NCBI GenBank assembly: GCA_964036665.1
Contig: OZ038530.1
Span: 7,020,501-7,084,500 of the forward strand
Origin: Gordius sp. MW1
Lineage: Eukaryota; Nematomorpha; Gordioida; Gordea; Gordiidae
Length of the DNA: 64,000 bases
Direction of reading: 5' to 3'
In this document: piece by piece, positions 49,040 to 60,894 of the stretch
Numbering within the stretch: the stretch's first letter is position 1
Layout: every line of letters starts with the position of its first letter
Program-made: the position numbers and the translations under genes
Notes under the pieces: model-generated
Database searches by the model: none
The model's input: the letters and a program-made list of their open reading frames with translations, nothing else
What the model was told of the DNA's origin: nothing

Positions 49040-49140
49040 AGGGACAGGGTTAAGGTTCAGGGTAGTGTTTAGGTCAGAGTTTTAGGTTAGGGTTAGGATT
49101 AGATGCACATCAAATTCCCTCCCCATTTGAGATTTAATTT
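49040..49140. repeat. Partial copy of the telomere-like MITE interior
   Basis: TTTTAGGTTAGGGTTAGG followed by 'gcacatcaaattccctcccc' matches the interior of 36921-37123. Neither terminus is present. Confidence 0.6.
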
Positions 49141-49289
49141 TCCGTGACGTGATATTCAGTGTGGCATTTTGGACTGTGGCATTTTGAACCCAATTCGTTT
49201 ATCTTTTGCAACTTTATCTTATGTACTGGAATCAAAAATTTCATCCTACATATTGTTTTCTTCTTCTTTTTTAAGAAGGGGAGTAGCTT

Positions 49290-49424
49290 TAGTGAAACAA
49301 ATTCATTTTCTTTGAAAGAGATTTGGTTGTGATACGCACAAGGTGAAAAGAGAAAGAACACACGAACAGAATTAACTTTAATCTGATGTTTATCGTTATC
49401 AAATGATATATAAACTCGCGATTT
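49290..49424 (+). mobile_element. LTR-like fragment, second copy
   Basis: Matches 45961-46093 in the same orientation. The two may be remains of one element's LTR pair, now 3.3 kb apart and filled by later insertions. Confidence 0.45.
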
Positions 49425-49799
49425 AGATTCGTAACCACTGTATTATTACTTTATTTATAATGTAAAATCGCCTTCACTGTACCCACAATATTTAAATACA
49501 CATAAAGGTTACTTTAAAATTATGTTATAATTAGTAGTGCAATAAATAAGAGCTCTCCCATACTATAAATACATGTAAAAAACTGATGTTTTTCACCTCA
49601 CCGTTTTGGTATACGATTTGCAATTCGTCTTCGATTTATGTTTAAATGTAGGATTAAGTCTAGATTAGGATCAACGTAATACCTCATGTGCTTAGCATGT
49701 ATGTGACGACCAAGTTGAGAATCACTCTTAAATAAAACACTTAATAATAATTGTGCTGCTGTTAAGATATGATTAAAAACCAAAATAAACTGTAAAAAT

Positions 49800-51720
49800 C
49801 CTAGGTGAATAAGACAGCCGATATTTGGCGAATAGACTCTCTAAAGTTGAGTGTATTTTAATATACTCCACGGTCCCAAGCCATAAGCAAAAAGTGGGCG
49901 GTTGGCGTCAGGTTGAAATCCGCTTTAAAATAATGAAATTGCCTTATAAGAACCAACAATAGAAGGTTAGGGTTCTCAAACGACGCGCCCGTGTATCAAG
50001 AAAAATACACTAGGGTAACCACCTGATATTCAACGAAGGGTTTAATGGAATATGGGCAAGCTTACAGGAAAGTACATTGAGGTTGCACAATGCTAAAAAG
50101 ACGAAGGATAAATATCAACTCAGACGAAATTGTGGAACATAGACATGTGAGTTTGGAGAGGGACGCATTATTTAGTACATAGCATCTTAGAATCAAGGTT
50201 GTATCGTGCTAGGCGACTCGTTCAAGGGTGGTAAGAGTCAAACGATGTTTAAACAGGCCATTGTGGACAATAAGTGCAGATCAAGGAGTCGAGGCAACTT
50301 GGGAGTTAGACATTATCTTTAATTTAATAAAAAGTAGGATACGTGGAATACGATAGAGGGGAAAGGTAATTAACGGGGCAGCCTAAACGCCCACGTTGGA
50401 AAAAATCGTCAAAACAACGAACAAAATATGAATAACGTCGGCATGGCAAAGAACAAAAAAAGCATGACATGGCGATACATAATAAACACCTACTTTCAAA
50501 TGCGTGAAGATTTTATCGTGACTTATAAAATTGGCAAGCATTTTTGTTAAATTGACCATTTCCTTAAACGGCGAAAGGATATAGGATTAAGGATTGAAAA
50601 GTAATACCCATAGACTAGATAGACTGCTCATCAACGCACAAAATCCCTTTTTTCCACCATTTTGACGTGAACATGGTAAAGTGGTGATCATATAGAAATT
50701 AGTAATTTTCGCAAATTAAATAATCTTAAAAAGGTAAATAAAAAATATGATATTGGGTCGATATTAAAGACAGCATTTTGAAATAAACATCATTTAAACA
50801 ATACATAAAAAATAAAAATGTAAAAACTGCGATTAAAGTTTGTTTAAAGCGCCATCAATATTTTGTATAATATTAATTTATTGACGTTCGTTTTAATTTA
50901 TAAACTAGTGAGGAAGGGAGATTGATTGTTATAGGGCAAATTACATGGTTAAAATAAACCGGTTGCACTCATAAAAATAAAGGAAAATTTGACACACAAT
51001 TAACCATATGCAACATATGGCATGAGCAGTGGCAATCCACTTGTTATAAATAAAAAAAAGTGAATCCGTAAAGAGAAAAGGTATATATGAACCTCGAATT
51101 CGAGCGATGAAAATCACCAAAAAGCGTCCACTCCACACTATTAAGTGCCATAAAGTCGGAATGTAACTTAAACGGGACTTGGGGGACGCTGACTGCAAAC
51201 ATAAAGAAAGCTGCGATTTTTACGGCTAACAAAGGAGACAATGCTTTGTATATGGATCTATGGTGTAATATCAATGAATTTTAACAAAAGAAAGAAAAAT
51301 ATAGAGGTTCGGTTTAACTCTTAAAAGTCGGAGAATTAAGTGTAAAAGGAAACAAAGACAACCGTTATGAAGGCCGTTTATGAAAATCAGCTAGGTTAAA
51401 AGAGAGCTTGGTTAAAATGCAAGAAGGAAAAGCAACAATGACCAATCTTGTTTACAAGATAATGACAAAAAAGCAAATCTAACCTGTCAAACATAGAAGA
51501 TTCGAGAAATAATTATCGTAACAAGAACCGAGTGTGCTGCCTACTGACTTGCGGCACCTCTATGCCTGCACTATTGTGAGATCCAGTCCAATAGGCCCTC
51601 ATAGGCATCTCAAAAGATGTAGACTCTCACTCGTCTTAACCCGAGTAAACATTAAGAAAAAACGACTGTTAGTCGGGGCGGCCCTATGTATATATGTATC
51701 GTAACAAGGCTCAGAAGTAG
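49800..51720. other. Unexplained purine-rich, less AT-biased region
   Basis: For about 1.9 kb the plus strand is rich in A and G, with a different texture from the flanks. The longest frames (minus strand, about 50941-51274) have no recognisable domain and overlap in two frames. The region may be an old transposon whose coding strand is the minus strand. A 3' boundary may lie near GTTAGTCGGGGCGGCCC (51669). No gene is called. Confidence 0.35.
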
Positions 51721-52399
51721 TGGGCTTATCTTTTATCAAGTTTAATTATGTAAGCTGTAGATCCACTAATACAAATGATAGATAATTACGAGAAAAAAAA
51801 AGAAATCTACATGCGGCCATACCCACTTGAAGGTTTATGACATTGTGCTCCGCGATTTGATATGGTGGTGCTTGATAAGGCAAACTATTTGACGCATATG
51901 TATGGCTTAAAAAAATTTATAAAGCCTAAATTTCTTTCGTTAAAACCACAGTGGGAGAGTGCTACACCTTTACCGGTATAAATTTTATCAAGAATCTGCG
52001 CTAAGCTTTCTTTTAATCAATATTATTCACGATAACAAGGGACTCGCAAAAATTGCTATATGTTTTTAAACTAGGGCTTCTAATCTGTGTCGTGTCTCAA
52101 AGGAATAATATATCCGGGGGATATATTTATAATTTGCGAGAATAGGGGATTTATTGGGCCGGCAGGGGAAATATGGCCCGGTCAGGATGGAGGGCTTGGT
52201 TGCGCTTTAACTACTCGTCGAAAAATATATGATACTAATTTATTTTATAATTATCGCGAACGCAAATATCCTTGTATTTTATTAATTGTTTTACATCATG
52301 ATGGGTTTAAATAATATATTATCTGTATAGAAGAAGAAATTATGATTAATAAGCATATATATAAAATTATCGCTTGAGTATGCGTTGTGCATGCGTATA

Positions 52400-52556
52400 C
52401 ATGGGCGTAGCCGGGGAAGGGGCAGGGGCTAATTTACGAAAAAAAATTTTTCCAATGCAAAAACTTTGAAAATTTTTATGTTTTGCCCCCCCTCTACTTG
52501 ACCTTTTAAACGTTTACCCCCCCCCCCCCCCCATCCAAAACCTGGCTACGCCCATG
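52400..52556. mobile_element. hAT-type MITE with exact 8-bp duplication TGCGTATA
   Basis: A 157-bp element with ends CATGGGCGTAGCCGGG and CCTGGCTACGCCCATG, flanked by TGCGTATA at 52392-52399 and 52557-52564. Confidence 0.87.
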
Positions 52557-53025
52557 TGCGTATACAAAAATTGTTGAAGCGTGATAGGTAAATATTATTA
52601 TACGGGAAAGGAATAACATACCACGTGAAGAAGGGAAAATAATACAAAAAATCGGGGAGGGGGGAGGATACCACAGTCTGTTTTGCAAATTTTGGTTAAA
52701 AAGGCTTTTATTCTTGTTAAAACAAAAGACATTTGTAAATTTTTAAGTAATCTTTCGCAAAATTGTTTGAGAAATTTTTATGAAAGGAATTATATACTAT
52801 TAAAGGGATTTCAATTTTATTCACCCTACCGCATCAAAAAACGAATTGATTTCTCTGGGGATACGAGTAGTTTTCTTAAATAGGAAGTAAGCATAAATTA
52901 TTTACCCTAAATAGAGTCACGCATATATTGCATTTAACCACAATCATCTGCTTTCCATTTTTACTTCTTTTCGTAAAGTAGTTATAACTTTTTAAAAAAT
53001 CAGCTGTTTCTTTATGCACTAATAA

Positions 53026-56000
53026 ATGAGCTCAACTCTAGCATTAAATTCTTCTTCGGCAGATAAAACTGAATTGTTATTTTTAATCAGAAATCGTAAA
53101 ACAGATTTATTGAATGAAATTAAAGCATTGGAGGATGAGATCAATGAAGTTTCTGCTCAAATTGAATCTATGGATGTTATGGAAGAGAATAAACATAGCT
53201 CTACTATTAAAAAGCTGGCAATGGGAAAGAAAAAATTTAATATGGATCCTGATAAGGGAATTGAATTTATGCTTGAAAATGATATTCTAAAGCCTGGTGC
53301 AGAAAATATTGCCTATTTTCTATATCATGGAGAAGGTTTAAATAAAACTGCCATAGGAGAGTACTTAGGAACTAATCATGAGTTTAATTTGAAGGTATAC
53401 TAATATAGATAATTTTTGCATCAATGATATATTTAGGTGTTAAGTTATTTTGTAAGCTTACATGAATTTACAAATATGATACTTGTCCAAGCTTTAAGAC
53501 AATTTCTGTGGAGTTTTCGTTTGCCAGGTGAAGCACAAAAAATAGATAGACTAATGGAAAGCTTTGCAAAACGCTATTGTGAATGTAATCCAAGAGTTTT
53601 TCATCAAACTGATACATGTTATATCTTATCATTTTCTATTATCATGCTTAACACAAGCCTCCATAATCCTAGTGTAAAGGAAAAACCTTCCCTTCAAAGA
53701 TTTATAGAAATGAATAAGGGTATTGATGAAGGAGACAATCTTCCTGATAATATGTTAATTTCTCTGTATAATAGCATTAAAAAAGAGCCATTTAAGATTC
53801 CAGAAGATGATGGTATGTTATTTTTAGCAATAGTTTTTCATATGAACAATTTTAGACATTTTATATGTATCTTCCAACTTTGCATTAATAAGTTTTGCTA
53901 CAATTTATAATAAACTGCAGATTTTATTCTATGTAATTATAAAATATATAGAATATACTTATTTATCTGAAACATATTTAACTATTAAACTTCTTTAGTC
54001 AGTTTAAAAGAGCAAATTGAATATTTGCTGCCAACCTTGTGCCTTCTAGGCACATAGTGCAACTTAAGTTTTGCTCTTCTTAATAACAACTCATAATTTT
54101 GGGATGAACATTTAGTAGAATGAAGGTAGTGGTAGCCAAATTGGTGTAATTTTTTAGTGAATTAAATTGCATAGCTATGAAATACATAGCATATTAGCTG
54201 AAAGATAAACTTTTAAAAAGTTACTCACAACCAAAAATTGCACAAAATGCTTCTAACTTGACATATTAGGGAAGTTCAGTCCACATGTTTTTTACCTATA
54301 ATCATCCAATTTTTTCTTAGGCGTATCAAGCATAAAAATTTAAATTTTAAACGTACGTAAAATTGCAGGCAATGATTTGATGCACACATTTTTTAACCCG
54401 GATCGGGAGGGTTGGTTGTGGAAACAAGGTGGTCGCTACAAGAGTTGGAAACGTCGTTGGTTCATCATCAGCGATTGTTGCTTGTATTACTTCGAGTACA
54501 CCACAGATAAGGAACCCCGCGGAATTATACCCTTAGAAAATGTTAAGGTACGAGAAATTCCTACCACTTTCTCGGACTACAAAACGCACTCAACCGCTCA
54601 TAATGGTAAGGATGTTTGCTTAGCTGACTGTAATGACATCTATAAAATGCACTTAGCACGGCATACAATGCCATTAAATGTAACTAAAACTTTGCAAGGT
54701 ATCGTCGCCAGGGCTTTTAGTATGCTACTTCGATTGAACAAATAATGCGGCCATCTTTAAGTTATTTTAAAGTTCGAATAGAATATGCGCTCAATTTGTT
54801 TCGTGGAATTTAATCTGGCAATTTGATTAAAACACAAATACGTGTCAAACTTTTTCTAACTTTCTTTGCAATTATATAAAAGTTCTTTTACCCACCACTC
54901 TCGTAAGATCTATGTGGCAGCCTAACATTTTTTTGGTCAGGTGGGTTGAGGATTGCCATCAAAAAGTTTTTGCAAGTTGTTTTTTCATTCTTTTGTTCCA
55001 TTTAATTTAAAGCGTGTCCGAATAATTATTTGGATTGGAAGACTCGAAGGAATGAAATAATTAGTAAACATAATAAGTCGACTTATTTAGCCAAATATAT
55101 TTAGCCAAATATATTTAGCGTTTGGCAATTTCATATTAAAACATAGATTGGAATTTTCCGGTAAATTGGTTAGCGTATTGAGTTTTATAAAATTGCATTT
55201 AACTCTAAATAAGTGATAAAAAGGACATGTTACATTTTATGTTTGTCTTATAATTTCGTAGCGAGGGTCTGTTTATAAGTTGCATAGCGATTAAAATATC
55301 AAGCAAATTTAGTCTACTATACGATATAATATTTTACTAATTAAATTCAGGCCTTCTAAAAACCAAAAAACTCGAGAAATGAGTAACCTTAACTTTGTTA
55401 TTCCGTATATAATATACAAGGTTAACTAAAGTTTTGTTAGTTAAAGTTGAATAAATTTGGGCTAAAATTGTAAGTTTCTTGATTAAGAAGATAAAGTTTT
55501 AAGTGAATATTAATATAATTAAATGAGCATGGTCAGAGTGAAGTCCTTCAAAATTTAAACTTTTAAACTCGAACTTAAATTACAACCTAAATATAAAAAT
55601 TTTAACCTTAATTTAATCTTGAATAAATTTTTCACCGAGCCCACCACTTATAAATTTTAAGATATAACGCGGGTCAGATGTTAACCCAGCAAACAAATCC
55701 TTAAAATTTGGCGTTTGCTTAAATGCTGCCTTTTTTAGAGGTAATAGATTTAAAGATTCATCAAGTTAGCTATAAAGTTTTAAGGATGCTATTTTGGATT
55801 CGACTTCTTTGAAGTTTGATCGCCTTAATTAAGTGGTTCTTTACCTTACACAGCGGCTGCTTATGTAAATCACACCATATGACCGGTCTATAGTAAAGAG
55901 ACCTCGCATCACTATGGTCTAAGGAAGTTATCATCTAAGTTCATAACATAAAAGGGTGTTAATGAAATTAGTTACTGTCAATCCTTTGTATTCATGTTAG

Positions 56001-56517
56001 TTGCTTAAAAGCGGTGGGGTTGGATTGATTAAATGCTGAGAGGGAAATGGCACTCGATATTTCGGGCTAATATAGCCCAGCTTCAGGAAAAATACCAAAA
56101 ATAAAATTTAATGAGCTAATGGGTAAGATGGCAAAGTCGTGAATGGATGAAAGTTTGGTATTCCCTTGTGTTAAATTTTTTTCCACTTTTTACCCTTTCC
56201 TCGTATAAGGTCGTTCCAATGGATCCAGTTCTTCGTCCAGCAATTTGAACGCTCTATCATCGTCATCATCGTCTTACGATAGACCCAACGTTTTCGAGAT
56301 ATATTCCATCGACAACGACGTGATCAAGGCGTGCAAAACGAATTCGGAGGGAAGAGTGGTCGAGGGCAAGCACCTCGTGTATCGCATGTCTGCCTCGAGT
56401 CCGGACGAGGCCCGGGACTGGGTTTACGCCTTGCAAAAGAGCATCACCGACAACCCTTTCTACTCTACCCTATTGCTACGGCGCAAAAAAGCTATGCAAA
56501 AGAGGAACGAAAGATGA
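53026..56517 (+). CDS. Cytohesin, Sec7-PH guanine nucleotide exchange factor for Arf GTPases (4 coding exons, 429 aa)
   Basis: Activates Arf GTPases by GDP/GTP exchange at phosphoinositide-rich membranes. Inferred exons: 53026-53394, 53437-53812, 54369-54605, 56210-56517; GT-AG, phases 0, 1, 1. Residues about 15-60 form a heptad-like coiled coil, then AMGRKKFNMDP-type linker (here [14 protein letters not shown]). The Sec7 domain spans about 70-245 with the catalytic glutamic finger [12 protein letters not shown] (E155) and NTSLHNP. The PH domain starts at about 260 ([19 protein letters not shown]). It has two Gly after Gln, the diglycine form that in mammals favours PtdIns(3,4,5)P3. A Ser-rich stretch of about 30 residues interrupts the PH domain across the exon 3/4 junction, before [17 protein letters not shown]. 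The C-terminus is polybasic ([13 protein letters not shown]). Human cytohesins are about 400 aa. The ATG is the first in frame after an AT-rich leader. Confidence 0.93.
53395..53436 (+). other. 42-bp intron in the cytohesin gene
   Basis: Begins GTATAC and ends TATATTTAG, between codons for NLK and VLSYF in the Sec7 domain. It contains in-frame stops, so splicing is needed for a complete Sec7 domain. Compared with the gene's other introns (556 and 1604 bp) it is very short. Confidence 0.85.
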
Positions 56518-56534
56518 AGAATGCCCGCCCACAC

Positions 56535-56606
56535 TAGTGTTGTGAAAACGGCTGGGTTTTGTACCAAAAGTCGACCAAACAAAACCCAGCCGTTTTTACA
56601 ACACTA
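56535..56606. mobile_element. 72-bp near-perfect palindrome in the cytohesin 3' UTR
   Basis: TAGTGTTGTGAAAACGGCTG...CAGCCGTTTTTACAACACTA: two 28-bp inverted arms around about 16 bp, starting 18 bp after the stop codon. TAGTG ends resemble hAT termini, but the 8-bp flanks do not match. In the transcript it would form a strong stem-loop. Confidence 0.7.
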
Positions 56607-57047
56607 ATTCCCATACACTATCCACCATACCCTTTAAGATCCCATTGTATTTAACTTTATAATTTTGCCACACTACCACCCACCTTAATCATTTATTTAT
56701 ACGATTTTTTTGGTAATATTCAAATCGCTTAATTTGGGTATGGCCTATAAATATTAAGGGATTATTGTAATATTTAAGTAATGGTTATGATAATTTATTT
56801 TAATGTATTCGCAGGGATCTGAAAAACGTCAAAAACTGTACATCGTTTTATACATTTATATGAGTGTTGTGGGTTTGCTGGCTTTAAAAGAACACTTGAT
56901 AAAATCCTTTTATTCGACAAACATATCGTCACTTTTTTGTTTTTATGCGCAAAATTTACGACATAATTTTTGTGCATCATTGCATCGAAATTTATGATTA
57001 AGGCTTTATAACATGTGAAACACCCTTTTATATACCTCATGCTGTAT

Positions 57048-57053
57048 AATAAA
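57048..57053 (+). promoter_or_regulatory. Candidate polyadenylation signal of the cytohesin gene
   Basis: AATAAA about 530 bp after the stop codon. No clearer site was seen nearer. Confidence 0.3.
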
Positions 57054-57593
57054 TGTCTTATAACTCATTTATAATATTCATTCATGTGAGCGCTAATTAT
57101 GTATGTATAACTATTTTTATAATTTTATACATATTTCATTTAATAAATCGCCCCAATATGAATTATTTGCTAATAGCTATTGAAATATCCTTTTTATATT
57201 TTTAGGCCTTAAAAATTTATCGCAATATCTGCGATAATTTTAATTAGCCATTAGTATTGTTTTGTTTGATTAAATGCGAACGGTGTTTCGAATTTTAATG
57301 ACCAACCTTTTGCTATTCATTTTAGGCTCGCAGCTTTTGTTTTTAAACCATTTGTGCGTTCTAAGCTTGCCCATGAGATAAGAGCTAATAAAAACTGCTC
57401 TATGCTTTTGTTAACGCTATTATGAGAACATAAATACTTCTTTTATTATTTTATATATAAAAAAACTTTCATTGATATTTTTATAATAAGGGATTGTTAA
57501 AATTCCAAATACTAAGTTTTAAAACACTTCACGGCACTTTATCATCGCTCCACAAGGTCAAGAAATTTATTTCAATAAAATTTTAGTTATGAA

Positions 57594-57759
57594 CATGGGC
57601 TTAGCCCGGGGGGGGGGGCGGCCGCCCCTCCCTAAATGACAAAAAAAAATTTCAATGCAAAAACCCTTAAAAATTAAAAAAAATTATGTTTTGCCCCTCC
57701 CTAGTTGAACTTCATGGTTTTGCCCGCCCTCCCTAATCCAAAACCTGGCTACGCCCATG
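57594..57759. mobile_element. hAT-type MITE with exact 8-bp duplication GTTATGAA
   Basis: A 166-bp element with ends CATGGGCTTAGCCCGG and CCTGGCTACGCCCATG, flanked by GTTATGAA at 57586-57593 and 57760-57767. Confidence 0.87.
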
Positions 57760-57767
57760 GTTATGAA

Positions 57768-58600
57768 AATAATGGATTATTTGAAGCTAAAAATATCGAT
57801 AAAACAAATGTATATAAAAAGGAATAAAAGAAAATATATTTAGAGCCCTGCAAAATGGAATTTATTTCTCCAGCCAGCTTGACGTGTCAATTTTTTAATT
57901 TACCCGAGCCCGAAATGTTTTTTATAAATGGCCGGATGCAAGCCTATTTTTGTTTAATGAAAATTATTTAATGTATAAAAAATTTGTTTATTAAAGAATT
58001 CAGTTTCTCTTGCAGCAATGTATTTAATAGTATAAATAGGCTTTTGAAATATTTACTTGATTTATTTTTTAATTTCTAATAGCCCTTATGGGTAATATAA
58101 TATTAAAACTTGCAATTTTAAAAAAATTAGCGAAGACAGGGGGAGGGGTTGGTGTTCGAGAGCGATCAAAGTACGCTGAACGAAATTGGGTAACAGATTG
58201 TAAAATTAATTTTTGCTTTAACTCAAGTTTAATAAAAGCAGAGTTTTCGTCTAATTTGTGATTGACAAAATCTGCCACAAAATTGCCTTCCGACAGCAAT
58301 TGGGTAGAGCTCAAAGCACTCGGGGGTGCAACCAAAAGAGTTGCAGGAGTATGGCTCCTAAGAAGTGCCTTTGAAAACCAAAAAGTCACAAAATTTTATT
58401 TTTTTTATTTACGCCGAGCTTTTGGGAACATACTTATTCCCTCAGGCGATAAGTTTATGTATGGAAATAAAGATATAAAACGCATCAATTCTGAGACACT
58501 TTTTCTAATTCTATATCGTCCAGAACTATTTAAATTGAAAGGCCGCATAAAATTAGTGGGCTTTATATAATGAATAATACCATCAAATATTGAGCGTATG
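57768..58600. other. Intergenic, unrecognised open frames
   Basis: Two overlapping frames on opposite strands (58069-58389 minus, 58262-58570 plus; about 105 codons each) have no recognisable domain. At most one could be real; they may derive from a decayed transposon. No function is assigned. Confidence 0.35.
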
Positions 58601-58604
58601 ACTA

Positions 58605-58985
58605 GTTACCTGCACGGGCGGCCCAAGGGTCCTAAATTTTGAGGCTTTAAAATTCCGGGCCGGGCCTCATTTATATATAGGCCCGGCCCGGAATAATTTA
58701 GAAGTAGTAGCCTAAGTAGTCTTTTATTCTGTTTAAAACAATAATTACAAAAAAATAATTAATTACAAGTTATTAATTCATTTATTTTGCGCTTTTTCGA
58801 ATATAAATAAATTATAGAACAAAACAGTCCCCCGTTGGGGGCTACGCCCCCAAACCCCCATCTCCTGGGGGCTCCGCCCCCAGACCCCCGGAGATGGGGG
58901 AGAAGGGAAGAGGGGACGACTCATCTATTCTACGTATAAATGTAGCATACTTACTATGCAATTTATGGGCGAGAAAGGTGTGAAG
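58605..58985. repeat. GGCCCGGCCCG and GGGGCTNCGCCCC repeat blocks
   Basis: 58612-58695 carries TGCACGGGCGGCCC and GGGCCGGGCC/GGCCCGGCCC blocks resembling 45.65 kb (TGCACGGGCCGCGGGCC), hAT-like subterminal repeats. 58830-58985 has GGGGGCTACGCCCCC and GGGGGCTCCGCCCCC palindromes followed by an inverted copy of the 45365-45495 repeat. Confidence 0.5.
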
Positions 58986-59099
58986 GGGGGAGAAACGTGG
59001 AAGTGACAGAAGGAGTAGGAATATTTGATGATATATGGCAGAAGGTAAAACTAATGTCAAACCCAAAGGTAAAAACTGCAAATGTTCTTGTTAATCTTT

Positions 59100-60533
59100 A
59101 AAAATGTAAATATTAAAGTAATAAAGTATAATTTAAGCTTATTTTTGTATGTTCTCTTAAATAATTGATAACTACTTATATATTAGATTGTACATAAATA
59201 TTAAAAAGTACTTAAATACTATAACATGCAATTTCTGATATGAAGTCTTAATATCCTAACCATCATTTTTTATCTTACAAATGTATAAAAATTATTTAAG
59301 TTTCTTTAAGTCCATACTTTTAGTCAAATTAACTCATAGTGTCCAATCCCAATTAAATCTTAGCTGATTTACCAATTCAGAACTCTAATATTATGATGTT
59401 TTGTTAGCTTTAGGCTATTTATTTTTGAATCCAAAATTTGATTAGAATAAAATTTTTATAGGAATTTAGCATCCAAACATTTTATTGTAACTTGCATGTT
59501 TTAATGGAATTTTGTTGGTATTTAATGGTGCATGTTAAATTATTGAAATAATTTAAAATGTTTTATGCCAATATATTAAATGCCTTATGATTTGCTCTTA
59601 ATACAATTATTTTGCATATTTATATTACTTTAGCCAAAAAATTTAGGCTTAAACTCTTATTTTGCTGTTACAAGATATTTTATAAAATATTATATATCCC
59701 TACTTAAGTTTATTAGTAATTAACACTTCATATTTTAGTCTGCATTATGTAATTTTACTATATATGTAAATGCCTTAAGTCATTACACATTCCATAGGCT
59801 GACCAGGAAATATTTCTTAATTTGTAATCATTATATGACTCTTTTTCATAAACAATACTTTAATTAAAAGTTTTTTACACTTTATCAACTTATTGGAAGT
59901 TTATCTTATTTTAATATCACGAGTTTGTGTTAAATATAGTCTTTTATATATTAGTTTTTAATATTTAATTTTTAATTTAATTTATATTTATTTTAAAGTT
60001 AGTCTATTTTTTTTTTTTTTTTTTTTTTTAGAATTTATCAGCGGCAAGAGAGATATTTTACTTTTGGAAAATATAATTTACTTTTTTTGTCTTAGCCTCC
60101 CTTAATCCTTCACTGCTTGCTAATAACTCACACCATCCCTCCTGCGCCCTCCTTTATTTAAAAAAAAAAAAAAACATGTTGACATAAATGCACACATGTG
60201 TGCTTAAAACGTTTGTCGAGAATTCACCCCCCCCCCTCTCTCTATCGACTTCCCACATAAGGGTCCGTTTGATACCTAACAATCCATCTTTTAATATATT
60301 TAATACATAATAGGCAACTGTTTACCAAGCATAACACATAAGGTTTATGTTTTTTATTTTTTCCTTTAAATTTATCTTAGTCTCTTTAGAGTTCTTTACA
60401 AGTTTATTAAAAAGCAGCGTGTAAATTTTGAGCCCACAGCCACATATCTATACCATGATTATTACTTTATACTCAATAACTTAATTATAAATAAGAAACT
60501 GTTAAGCAATGATAAACTCGTATATTAGTAATT
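59100..60533. other. Very AT-rich intergenic stretch
   Basis: No gene was recognised. A T homopolymer (about 60008-60030) and an A homopolymer (about 60161-60175) are present. Composition changes to C-rich near 60535, where the LINE may begin. Confidence 0.5.
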
Positions 60534-60894
60534 ATGCTATCCCGCCTAAATTTTGATCTGGCGAGTCTGGCTTTACTTAAATTGTTCGGACTAGTCAACC
60601 CCCCTCCGCCCCCACAGCCCTTAATACACTTCTATAGACATTATCGGTATACGCCTATCTATACTATTACCACGGCTCTCACCCCTCCCACACAGCAAGA
60701 CACGTCGCTCCCAGGGGATTTAGGCGTCATACAAAATAACCTTTAAAGAATTGCCTTCATTTAACATCCTTATATGACCCCGTCGCTTAAAAATATCTTT
60801 AAACCCCCGGGTCCTAACAAATTAGAAACAACCAACTCCGTGCTCTCATCACTACTTGGATAGAAATTATACTTAGTCTTACTATTCCTCATCT

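Noticed and set aside
58069..58570. Overlapping 102-106-residue frames on opposite strands
   Set aside because: No recognisable domain, no splice or start context that favours either, and they overlap each other; not called as genes.
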